In this document: positions 53,351 through 61,626 of the stretch, in pieces | Numbering within the stretch: position 1 is the first letter of the stretch | How the letters are laid out: each line of letters opens with the position of its first letter | From: Flavobacterium jejuense | Lineage (GTDB): Bacteria; Bacteroidota; Bacteroidia; Flavobacteriales; Flavobacteriaceae | DNA: 64,000 nt | NCBI RefSeq assembly: GCF_006491595.2 | Contig: NZ_VEVQ02000004.1 | Span: 1 to 64,000 of the forward strand | Direction: 5' to 3' | Notes under the pieces: model-generated | What the model saw: the letters and a program-made list of their open reading frames with translations, nothing else | What the model was told of the DNA's origin: nothing | Database searches by the model: none | Made by a program: the position numbers and the translations under genes

Positions 53351-54894
53351 TTTTTAGTAATTTTCATCCTGTTTGTTTGTAAGTTTGATTCCATTTTAAG
53401 AAAATAAATGCCTTTCTCAATAGTTGAGAAATCGATTTGAAAATTTTCTTGATTTGGAATCAACTTTTTTATTTCTTGTCCTAATGTGTTAAAAACAGTA
53501 ACCGTCTTAATACTTTCAATCGAATAAACATTCAAAATATCTTTAACTGGATTAGGGAAAAGCTGTATTTGGTTATTCCCAAAAGTTTTTGTTGCTAAAC
53601 TTCCTACTTCTATACTAATAATAAAAGAGCTAGTACCAAATTGATTAGAGACTGAAACTGTGTAATCAGTCATAGGAGATATTACTGAAGGTGTTCCTGC
53701 AATTTCTCCAGTAAATTGATTTAAAGAAAGACCATTAGGTAAACTTGGTGAAATTGTATATTTATATGTAGTTATTTTACGAATTTTATGATTCCCGTAA
53801 TCAGCAATAATTACTTCATCATTATCGTTTACAACAATTCCTGTTGGTCCTTTAAATGTAGCTAAAGAAGCAACATCATCAATTGCTCCTTGACTTCCTG
53901 TTCCTGCAAAAGTAGTAACATCGCCTAAAGCATTAATTTTACGAATTTTATTATTGTCTTCATCGGTAACATAAAAATTATTTTGACTATCCATAGTAAC
54001 AACAGCTGGGTGATTAAACGAAGCTATAATTCCATTATTATCTACCGCTCCTGCTATTCCAGAACCTACAAAAGTAGAAACTTGCCCATTTGTGTCAATT
54101 TTACGTATTTTATGGTTTCCATAATCAGCTACATAAATAATCCCTGAACTATCTAAGCAAAGACCAGTTGGACCATTAAATGTAGCTGTACTTGTATTGC
54201 CATCAATTGCTCCTGCACTTCCTAAACCAGCTACAGTTGAAACTAGCCCATCTGGTGTAATTTTACGAATACGATGATTACTGTAATCGGCTATGTATAG
54301 ATTATCATTACTATCTATTGCCATAGCAGCTGGAAAATAAAATTTAGCAGAAAGAGCTGCTCCGTCTTGAAAACCAGCTATTCCAGTTCCTGCAAAAGTA
54401 GAAACTTGACCATTTATGTCAATTTTTCTAATTTTGTGATTGCTTTGATCCGTAATAAAAATATTGCCTTGAGAATCTACAATAGCTCCATCTGGGAATC
54501 GGAATGAAGCCATGTTTGAAGGGCCATTTACTGCACCAATAGTTCCTGTTCCTGCTATAGTACTAACGTTTTTAGTGCTGGAAATATTTCTAATCTTATG
54601 ATTACTTCTATCAACCACAATAATATTATTTTGGTTACCCAATGTTACCACCGTAGGAAAATTAAATGTTGCTATACCAGAAGTTCCGTCTAGAGACCCA
54701 ACAGAACCAGTACCCGCAAAAGTGGAAACCACTGGTTCACTTGGAATAATTCCACCAGTATTTGTAGGCTGTAAAGGAATTATTGTTTCATTTACAGAAA
54801 AAGTATTGGGACTTGTATAAGTTACATTAGGTGCTTGTGCTTGAAAAATCAGTAATTTAAATAAACATATAAATGACATATATCCTTTTTGCAT
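53347..54894 (-). CDS. NHL-repeat propeller protein with T9SS sorting domain
   Basis: A 515-residue exported protein. About six to seven units of roughly 55 residues (each with VSTFAGTG, an FxxPxA/G-type strand and NHKIRKI) form an NHL beta-propeller (about 55-360). An Ig/putative-PIG segment (LPNGLSLNQFTGEIAGTPS, about 380-430) follows and a T9SS type A sorting domain (about 440-515) ends it. It would be exported through T9SS and bound to the surface; the ligand is unknown. Confidence 0.85.
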   Translation of the reverse strand: MQKGYMSFICLFKLLIFQAQAPNVTYTSPNTFSVNETIIPLQPTNTGGIIPSEPVVSTFAGTGSVGSLDGTSGIATFNFPTVVTLGNQNNIIVVDRSNHKIRNISSTKNVSTIAGTGTIGAVNGPSNMASFRFPDGAIVDSQGNIFITDQSNHKIRKIDINGQVSTFAGTGIAGFQDGAALSAKFYFPAAMAIDSNDNLYIADYSNHRIRKITPDGLVSTVAGLGSAGAIDGNTSTATFNGPTGLCLDSSGIIYVADYGNHKIRKIDTNGQVSTFVGSGIAGAVDNNGIIASFNHPAVVTMDSQNNFYVTDEDNNKIRKINALGDVTTFAGTGSQGAIDDVASLATFKGPTGIVVNDNDEVIIADYGNHKIRKITTYKYTISPSLPNGLSLNQFTGEIAGTPSVISPMTDYTVSVSNQFGTSSFIISIEVGSLATKTFGNNQIQLFPNPVKDILNVYSIESIKTVTVFNTLGQEIKKLIPNQENFQIDFSTIEKGIYFLKMESNLQTNRMKITKN

Positions 54895-54927
54895 AACAAT
54901 AAGCGTTTATTAAGCATAAATATAACA

Positions 54928-54962
54928 AAAAAGCGTTCAAAATTCTATTTTGAACGCTTTTA
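54928..54962. terminator. Orphan terminator-like hairpin in a divergent gap
   Basis: AAAAGCGTTCAAAAT pairs with ATTTTGAACGCTTTT over a short loop, with A- and T-runs on both sides. It lies between two divergent genes (54894 minus and 55161 plus) where no annotated gene ends, so it may belong to a small RNA. Confidence 0.65.
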
Positions 54963-55160
54963 TTAACCAACCAAAAACTAAATAATTTAACCCAAATTAT
55001 TTAAAATATATCTATACAACGCTTAGCTACAAGTTTAAATTGCATCGAAAAAATTAAAAAAATGTTAAAGTTAATGCATCAGCTTTATAAGGTATGTCAT
55101 ACAGGCATTTTCAATATTAAAAGTATTTCTTTACCTTTGAATTTCCTAAAATATAAATAA

Positions 55161-56153
55161 ATGGAAAAACCAAAGTTTGCCGTTATTGGTGGTGGGAGTT
55201 GGGCTACGGCTCTTGCTAAGATGTTATGTGCAAATCAGGATAAAATTGCTTGGTATATGAGAAGCACTTACGCTTTAGAATGTATCAAACATCAAAAGCA
55301 CAATCCTAACTATCTTAGCTCAGTAGAATTTGATAATAATAAGTTGTTTCTTACCAATGACATTAATGAAGCAATCGCATTTGCCGATTATATTATTTTT
55401 GCCATTCCTTCTGCTTTTTTAAGTGGTGAACTAGAAAAATTAACAGTGCCAATTTCAGAAAAAATTATTTTTTCAGCAATTAAAGGGATTGTTCCAGAAT
55501 CTAGTTTAATTGTAGGAGAACATTTTAATATTAATTATAATATTCCTTTTGATAATATTGGTGTTATAACGGGTCCTTGTCATGCAGAAGAAGTAGCTAT
55601 GGAGCGTTTGTCCTATTTAACAATAGCTTGTAATGATAGAGACAAAGCTAAGTATGTTGCCAAAAACTTAAGCTCCTATTACATAAAAGCTAAAACTACT
55701 GATGACATTATTGGTACTGAATATGCTGCTGTTTTAAAAAATATTTATTCAATTGCTGCTGGAATTGCTCATGGTTTAGGTTATGGAGACAACTTTCAAG
55801 CTGTTTTAATGAGTAATGCTATTCGTGAAATGAAAAGGTTTATTCGAAAAGTACATCGTATGAAACGAAATATTAATAATTCTGCTTATTTAGGAGATTT
55901 ATTAGTAACTGGATATTCTGTATTCTCAAGAAATCGCATGTTTGGAAACATGATCGGCAAAGGATATACAGTTAAATCAGCTCAAATGGAGATGAGCATG
56001 GTTGCTGAAGGATACTATGCCGCTAAGAGTGCTTATCAATTGAATAAAGAATACAAAGCAGATACACCAATAATTGATGCTGTTTATCGCGTTCTATATG
56101 AAGGTAAAGAAGCAAAATCTGAATTTAAAAAATTGACTGAAAAATTGAATTAA
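55161..56153 (+). CDS. gpsA: NAD(P)-dependent glycerol-3-phosphate dehydrogenase
   Basis: A 330-residue GpsA. Nucleotide motif VIGGGSWATALAKML (residues 8-22), FSAIKGIVPES (about 103-113), TGPCHAEE (about 135-142), and the catalytic-Lys region GTEYAAVLKNIYSIAAG (about 184-200). It makes sn-glycerol 3-phosphate for membrane lipids. A -7 element TACCTTTG (55132-55139) lies just upstream. It ends in its own terminator. Confidence 0.94.
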   Translation: MEKPKFAVIGGGSWATALAKMLCANQDKIAWYMRSTYALECIKHQKHNPNYLSSVEFDNNKLFLTNDINEAIAFADYIIFAIPSAFLSGELEKLTVPISEKIIFSAIKGIVPESSLIVGEHFNINYNIPFDNIGVITGPCHAEEVAMERLSYLTIACNDRDKAKYVAKNLSSYYIKAKTTDDIIGTEYAAVLKNIYSIAAGIAHGLGYGDNFQAVLMSNAIREMKRFIRKVHRMKRNINNSAYLGDLLVTGYSVFSRNRMFGNMIGKGYTVKSAQMEMSMVAEGYYAAKSAYQLNKEYKADTPIIDAVYRVLYEGKEAKSEFKKLTEKLN

Positions 56154-56184
56154 AATTTAACATTTCATTAGATTATACTAAAAT

Positions 56185-56225
56185 AAAGTCTATGTTTTTG
56201 AAAATCAATTACATAGACTTTTTTA
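56185..56225 (+). terminator. gpsA terminator
   Basis: AAAGTCTATGT (56185-56195) pairs with ACATAGACTTT (56211-56221) and is followed by T's. Confidence 0.75.
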
Positions 56226-56327
56226 ATATCTTTATGAATAAAAGTAATAAGCTAAAAATCAAAAACTTACAACTTTACTCCTTGAAGCTAAAAATAGCTA
56301 ATACATTCGCAAAAAAATCTAAAAAAA

Positions 56328-57305
56328 ATGGACTCATTAATTAATCATCCTGTAATATTAAGTGTTTTTACTGTTGTAATCATTGGCATGTTACTCTTAG
56401 ATTTAGGAATTCTAAATAAGAAAAGTCATGCTATTACAAGTAGAGAAGCTGCTTATTGGTCAATTTTATGGATTTCTTTGTCAATGGGTTTTAGTAGCAT
56501 TATCTATTATTATTTAGGCTTTGAAAAATTCTCTCAATTCCAAGGTGCTTATTGGATAGAAAAAGCCTTATCTGTAGACAATTTATTTGTTTTTATTTTA
56601 GTCTTTGGTTATTTCAATGTAGGCAAAGAATTACAACATAAAGTATTGTTTTGGGGAGTTATTGGAGCATTAGTATTTAGGGCTATTTTTATTTTTTCTG
56701 GGGTTTGGATTTTAAATTATACTTATTTGCCAGAAATGATCTTATTTGGAAAAGAAGTTACTATTAATTACCTACTAACTATATTTGGTTTAATACTAAT
56801 TGTTGCTGGTTTTAAATCTTGGTTTAGTGATAATGCTGACGATGGAGAGAAAGATTTTTCAAAAAGTCCTGGAGCACGATTGGTTCACAAATTCTTTAAA
56901 GTAAGCCCAAAATTTGATGAAGATCATTTTTTTACCATTCAAAATGGAGTAAAAATGGCAACACCTTTATTAGTAGTAATTACCATCATTGAATTTACCG
57001 ATTTATTATTTGCTGTTGATAGTATTCCTGCTATTTTTGCTATCGCTCCTGATGATCCTTTTATACTTTACACTTCGAATATTTTTGCTATTTTAGGGCT
57101 TCGTTCGTTATACTTCTTGTTGGCCAACTTTATGTATATGTTTAGCCGTTTACACTATGGATTAGCACTCATTTTAGGTTTTATAGGTATAAAAATGATA
57201 ATAGCCCCGTTTGTACATATCTCTTCTTTAGTTTCTTTAGGTGTTGTGGGAAGTGTTTTACTCATTTCAGTAATTTGGTCTATCCTTTCTCCTGTTAAGG
57301 ATTAG
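56328..57305 (+). CDS. TerC/Alx-family membrane protein
   Basis: A 325-residue inner-membrane protein with eight to nine helices. The conserved acidic pairs are visible: ALSVDNLFVFILVFGYF (about 83-99) and FTDLLFAVDSIPAIFAIA (about 223-240). TerC-family proteins export manganese or other divalent metals. No yybP-ykoY-like element was recognised in the leader. Confidence 0.9.
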   Translation: MDSLINHPVILSVFTVVIIGMLLLDLGILNKKSHAITSREAAYWSILWISLSMGFSSIIYYYLGFEKFSQFQGAYWIEKALSVDNLFVFILVFGYFNVGKELQHKVLFWGVIGALVFRAIFIFSGVWILNYTYLPEMILFGKEVTINYLLTIFGLILIVAGFKSWFSDNADDGEKDFSKSPGARLVHKFFKVSPKFDEDHFFTIQNGVKMATPLLVVITIIEFTDLLFAVDSIPAIFAIAPDDPFILYTSNIFAILGLRSLYFLLANFMYMFSRLHYGLALILGFIGIKMIIAPFVHISSLVSLGVVGSVLLISVIWSILSPVKD

Positions 57306-57493
57306 CAAAACAAAATGTAACTTATTTACACGTATTTTGATTTGTTCTTTTCTCTTTTACACAACAGTTTATTTTATAAAAAATAATAAAACACTGATAT
57401 TCAGTTATTTAATTATTTATATTTATTCTTTCTCTTCTGGCATGTTTTTTTCAATTACTTAAGCAGATTAATTAATAATTAAAAAAGTAAGTT

Positions 57494-57790
57494 ATGAAAA
57501 AAGTAATTTTAACAGCAGTATTTGCATTTGCAACAGTAACAACATTTGCAACAACAGGAATCAGTTCGACAGCAACTCAAAATGTAGTTCTTCAAGAAGA
57601 GTTTAAAGAATTACCCGTAGAAGAATTGCCAAGCGCTGTTCAAGAAGCTGTAAAAAAAGATTTCAAAGATGCTAAAATTCAAAAAGCATATGTGAATGAG
57701 AGTAAAGAGTTTAAGTTAGAGTTAATAGTTGGTCAAGTTGCACAAACTGTGTATGCTGATGCTAACGGAAATTGGTTGAAAAAGGAGTAA
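57494..57790 (+). CDS. PepSY-like exported small protein
   Basis: A 98-residue protein with a signal peptide (through TTFATTG). The mature part (LPSAVQEAVKKDFKDAK, YVNESKEFKLEL, TVYADANGNWLKKE) is the single-domain PepSY-like pattern common in Bacteroidota and often found next to two-component systems, as here. Function unknown; possibly an inhibitor or stress-induced periplasmic factor. Confidence 0.75.
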   Translation: MKKVILTAVFAFATVTTFATTGISSTATQNVVLQEEFKELPVEELPSAVQEAVKKDFKDAKIQKAYVNESKEFKLELIVGQVAQTVYADANGNWLKKE

Positions 57791-57813
57791 TATAAATTCA
57801 CTTTCCTTTAATG

Positions 57814-57848
57814 AAAATGCTATCTCATATGAGATAGCATTTTTTATA
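57814..57848. terminator. Terminator after the PepSY-like gene
   Basis: A 30-bp perfect palindrome (AAAATGCTATCTCAT and its complement, 57814-57843) followed by T's. Confidence 0.8.
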
Positions 57849-57899
57849 TAATTTTTAAGAAGATTACTAATAAAAATCTTTATTTTTATTTAAAAAAGA

Positions 57900-59231
57900 A
57901 TGCCAAAAATTTTAATTGTTGAAGACGACACTACTTTTAACAATATGCTTTTACAATTTTTAAAGCGTAATAACTACGATGCTATCCCTACTTTTTCTAT
58001 TAAAGAAGCTTTAGAAGAATTAGATTCTAACTCTTTCGATATCATTCTTTCCGATTTACGTTTACCTGATCGAGATGGCTTAGCCTTGCTCTCTATTTTA
58101 AAACAACAAAACAAATCCATACCATTTGTGTTAATGACCGCTTATGCTGATGTTAAAACAGCTGTAAAAGCAATGAAAATAGGTGCAGCAGATTATATTT
58201 CTAAACCTTTTGTTCCAGAAGAAGCCTTATTAGTACTCCAAAAAATACTTTCTAGTGATAAAAAACAAGAACGATCTGTACAAAAAGAAGACAAAATACC
58301 TTCTGATAAATCTGATTTTTATTGGGGCAAAGGAATTGCCTCCATTAAACTAAAAAAACACATCGATTTAGTTGCTCCTACTCCTCTTTCTGTCTTAATT
58401 ACAGGAGAAAATGGAACAGGAAAAGAGGTTGCTGCAAAAACGATTCATAAAAAAAGCAATAGAAGTAATTTACCATTTGTAGCAGTGGATTGTGGTGCCA
58501 TTCCAAAAGATATTGCTGGAAGTGAATTTTTTGGACATGTAAAAGGTTCTTTTACAGGTGCCATAAATGACAAGATTGGTTGTTTTGAAGCTGCTAATAC
58601 TGGTACTTTATTTTTAGATGAAATTGGTAATTTATCTTATGAAAATCAGGTTTTATTATTACGTGCTATTCAAGAGCGAAAGATTAAACCCATTGGTTCT
58701 AATAAAGAAATTGATATCAATATAAGGTTAATTTGTGCTACCAATGAAAATTTAAAAAAGGCTGTTGCCAATGGAACCTTTAGAGAAGATCTCTACCATA
58801 GAATAAATGAATTTTCGGTTTCTATTCCTGCCTTGAGAGAGAGAAAAGAAGATATTGAAGCTTTTTCTTATTTGTTTTTAGAGCAAGCTGCCGCACAATT
58901 GAACAAAGAGGTCACTAAAATTTCAAAAGAAGCTTTATTAGCTTTAATTCAATACCAATGGCCAGGTAATTTGAGAGAACTTCAAAATTACATTAAAAGA
59001 GCCACACTTTTAAGCTTAGAAGACAATATAGACATCAGTTGTTTACCCGATGAAATTACGTCTTTTAATGAAGAGCAAGAATCTTCCGATTTAGGATTAA
59101 GAGATGAAGTAGAACGAAAAGCAATAGTTGATGCACTTGCCATGACCAATGGAAATAAAACTAGAGCTGCAGAAATATTAGGGATATCAAGAAAAACGAT
59201 GTATAATAAAATTACACAATATCATTTATGA
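57900..59231 (+). CDS. Sigma-54-dependent response regulator (NtrC type)
   Basis: A 443-residue regulator. Receiver domain with the phosphorylatable Asp in IILSDLRLPDRDG (about 49-61, Asp near 53), an AAA+ domain with Walker A TGENGTGKEVAAKTIH (about 168-183), GSFTGAI (about 216-222, sigma-54 contact), and a Fis-type helix-turn-helix (about 400-443, NKTRAAEILGISRKTMYNKI). It activates sigma-54 promoters. It converges on and overlaps by 20 bp the hybrid kinase gene on the other strand, its likely partner. Confidence 0.93.
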   Translation: MPKILIVEDDTTFNNMLLQFLKRNNYDAIPTFSIKEALEELDSNSFDIILSDLRLPDRDGLALLSILKQQNKSIPFVLMTAYADVKTAVKAMKIGAADYISKPFVPEEALLVLQKILSSDKKQERSVQKEDKIPSDKSDFYWGKGIASIKLKKHIDLVAPTPLSVLITGENGTGKEVAAKTIHKKSNRSNLPFVAVDCGAIPKDIAGSEFFGHVKGSFTGAINDKIGCFEAANTGTLFLDEIGNLSYENQVLLLRAIQERKIKPIGSNKEIDINIRLICATNENLKKAVANGTFREDLYHRINEFSVSIPALRERKEDIEAFSYLFLEQAAAQLNKEVTKISKEALLALIQYQWPGNLRELQNYIKRATLLSLEDNIDISCLPDEITSFNEEQESSDLGLRDEVERKAIVDALAMTNGNKTRAAEILGISRKTMYNKITQYHL

Positions 59232-61584
59232 TCAACTTTTCTTTAAAATCATTTAATTTTTGAAAAAGAAAAGTATAATCTGATGATAGATCTCTTTTTT
59301 TGGATTGCAATTCAATGCGTTGTAATGCAGTGTATAATTCTTTTTCTTCTAATTGTCCAATCATGGTTTGCATTTTATGACTTATAATGGCAATTTCTTT
59401 GCTATTTTTATTGGCAATAGCTTTTTCTAAATGAACTATATCATGAGTTAATTCTGCTTTATATTGCTGAATGAATTTTTGGATTTCTTTTGGATTATCT
59501 CCAATAAAGCGTTTTAAAACTGCTCCATAAGAATCTCCTTTTACCGCTTTTTGTTTCTCTATTTTTTTACCAGATATTTTAGACAACAAAGTCAATAGTT
59601 GATTCGTTGTATAGGGTTTTAATAAGAAATCATTATACTGTTTTGGTAAGTTTTTTTCATCATTTGGAATTTGACCGCTAATGAAAACCACTGGAAGATG
59701 TTTTGTGTTTGGTAACTTTCTTAGTTTGGCTACAAAATCATAACCACTCATTTCTGGCATTTGAATGTCTGAAAAAACAATAGAAGGAAGTTGCTTTTTA
59801 CAAAATTCTAGTGCTTTATTACCAGAAGTAAAAGTAACAATAGAGTTAAAATAAGGTAGAAGCAATGATTTAGTAAGTTCTATTTGAGAACTATCATCAT
59901 CTAAAACTAAACAAGTATCTAATTCAATCTCATTTTCCAACTTAACTTCTTTTGAAAAATTTAAAGGTAAACTAATGGTAAAAATAGAACCTTCTCCTAA
60001 TTTACTTTCCAAAGTTATTTTCCCATCTAACAAATGTGCTAATTTTTTGCAGATGGAAAGACCTAATCCTGTACCTCCATATAACAATTCAATTTCAGCA
60101 TTTTCTTGTGTAAAAGAATCAAATATTTTTTCAAAGGATTCAGACGCTATTCCTACACCAGTATCTTTTATGGCAATAAATAATCTATCTTCTTGAATTC
60201 TTGTAGCAATAGTAACACTTCCTTTTGCCGTAAATTTGAACGCATTTCCAATTAAATTATAAAGGATTTGCCTTATTTTATTATAATCTCCATAATATAA
60301 TACATCTTCCGTTTCTTGAATAACATATTGTAAAATGACTTCTTTTTCCTGATGTAAATCGGCAATACTTTGTGCTGTTTCTTCTAATAATTCGTTTAAT
60401 TCAAATTCTTGTGAAAAGACTTTAATTTTCCCTTTTTCCATTCGAACATAATCCAATAAATCTAAAACCAACTGCTCTATATAATGTGTAGCAGATTTAA
60501 TTTTTATCAGTTTATTTCTATTTTGAAACGATTCTTCTTTTTCTAATAATTGAGAACCATATCCAATAATTGATTGTAAAGGCGTTCTAATATCATGACT
60601 TACTGCCGCCATTAATTGTTCTCTAGATTCCAAAAGCACTTCTGTTTTTTGTTTTTGAAGCTCTAATTCTTGTCTATATGTTTTGTTTTTAAGGAAATCT
60701 GTAGACAAAAGAATAAAGAAAAAGATCACTAGAAGTAAGCAAATTATTGCTGCAACAGTAACTAGTTGTAATGAATCACGCTGATTTTCTACTCTACTTA
60801 CTCTTGCTTGTTCTTGTTCTTTCGCAATTGTTTCTCTTAATTTTGAAATAATATCCGTTAATTTTTGAGCAATAAAGAGTTCGTTTCTAAGCAATTCCAC
60901 TTCTTTATTTTTTATGGCTATCGATTGTTGGTTATTCTTCTTTTGTGATTCTAATAAAATGATTTTTGAAGCTGTCAAAATAGAATCTGCTTCTTTTGCT
61001 GAAATTGTATTACTACTGTCTTTAGGAACATTTTCATTTAAATAATCTACAAAATCTTGTGCGACTCTTTTTTGATAAGGGTTAAAATCTTCGGTATTTA
61101 TAAATAAATTTTCGATTTTCAATTTTCCTTTTACCTCCTCCAGATTTTCAATTTTAGAAACTACTTGAGTAATGGGAGAAGAATTGTTCGATTTTTTTTG
61201 CAATTGTAATAGTTGCAATACGTTCTCTTTTTTGTAATTTAAAAGTTGTTTTAGTGTATCAATAATTTCGACATCCGATTGTAATAATCCTGATTTTAAA
61301 CTGTCTAATTTTTGAATGATTTTAGTGTTTTTATTTAAAAACAAATTTATATTCTGCTTGCTTTTCGTTTGTAAAGCAACTTTAGATTGGTTATCTGTTT
61401 CATATAAATCTCTTATTAATTCGGTGTAAGCCAATTGATTTTCATCCATAGAATCAGACTTTAACAGTTGATTTAATTTGTATTGTTGTTGAAACAAATA
61501 CCAAACTGCAAAGGCCATTAAGCCAAGAAGTAATAAATAGCTAATTAATAATTTTAAAGAAGTATATCTAGAAGTATTTGTCAT
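59212..61584 (-). CDS. Hybrid sensor histidine kinase with REC and HPt domains
   Basis: A 790-residue protein. Two membrane helices (about 12-29 and 269-290) enclose a mostly helical sensor region. Then HisKA (AVSHDIRTPLQSIIGYGS, His near 330), HATPase (DTGVGIASESF; GGTGLGLSICKKL around 500-512), a receiver domain (CLVLDDDSSQ, VFSDIQMPEMSG with Asp near 606) and an HPt domain (IAIISHKMQTMIGQLEE, His near 737). It has its own full phosphorelay; the final acceptor is probably the convergent sigma-54 regulator. Confidence 0.92.
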   Translation of the reverse strand: MTNTSRYTSLKLLISYLLLLGLMAFAVWYLFQQQYKLNQLLKSDSMDENQLAYTELIRDLYETDNQSKVALQTKSKQNINLFLNKNTKIIQKLDSLKSGLLQSDVEIIDTLKQLLNYKKENVLQLLQLQKKSNNSSPITQVVSKIENLEEVKGKLKIENLFINTEDFNPYQKRVAQDFVDYLNENVPKDSSNTISAKEADSILTASKIILLESQKKNNQQSIAIKNKEVELLRNELFIAQKLTDIISKLRETIAKEQEQARVSRVENQRDSLQLVTVAAIICLLLVIFFFILLSTDFLKNKTYRQELELQKQKTEVLLESREQLMAAVSHDIRTPLQSIIGYGSQLLEKEESFQNRNKLIKIKSATHYIEQLVLDLLDYVRMEKGKIKVFSQEFELNELLEETAQSIADLHQEKEVILQYVIQETEDVLYYGDYNKIRQILYNLIGNAFKFTAKGSVTIATRIQEDRLFIAIKDTGVGIASESFEKIFDSFTQENAEIELLYGGTGLGLSICKKLAHLLDGKITLESKLGEGSIFTISLPLNFSKEVKLENEIELDTCLVLDDDSSQIELTKSLLLPYFNSIVTFTSGNKALEFCKKQLPSIVFSDIQMPEMSGYDFVAKLRKLPNTKHLPVVFISGQIPNDEKNLPKQYNDFLLKPYTTNQLLTLLSKISGKKIEKQKAVKGDSYGAVLKRFIGDNPKEIQKFIQQYKAELTHDIVHLEKAIANKNSKEIAIISHKMQTMIGQLEEKELYTALQRIELQSKKRDLSSDYTFLFQKLNDFKEKLIINDIV

Positions 61585-61626
61585 TTAAAACTTGCTTTAA
61601 AAACAGGCACTATTGTTTTAACGAAA

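Noticed and set aside
53780..54760. Repeats of about 168 bp that could suggest a CRISPR or tandem array
   Set aside because: They are in-frame propeller units of the NHL protein and vary as coding repeats do.
56223..56327. Manganese (yybP-ykoY) riboswitch before the TerC gene
   Set aside because: I could not recognise the conserved loops in this short AT-rich leader.
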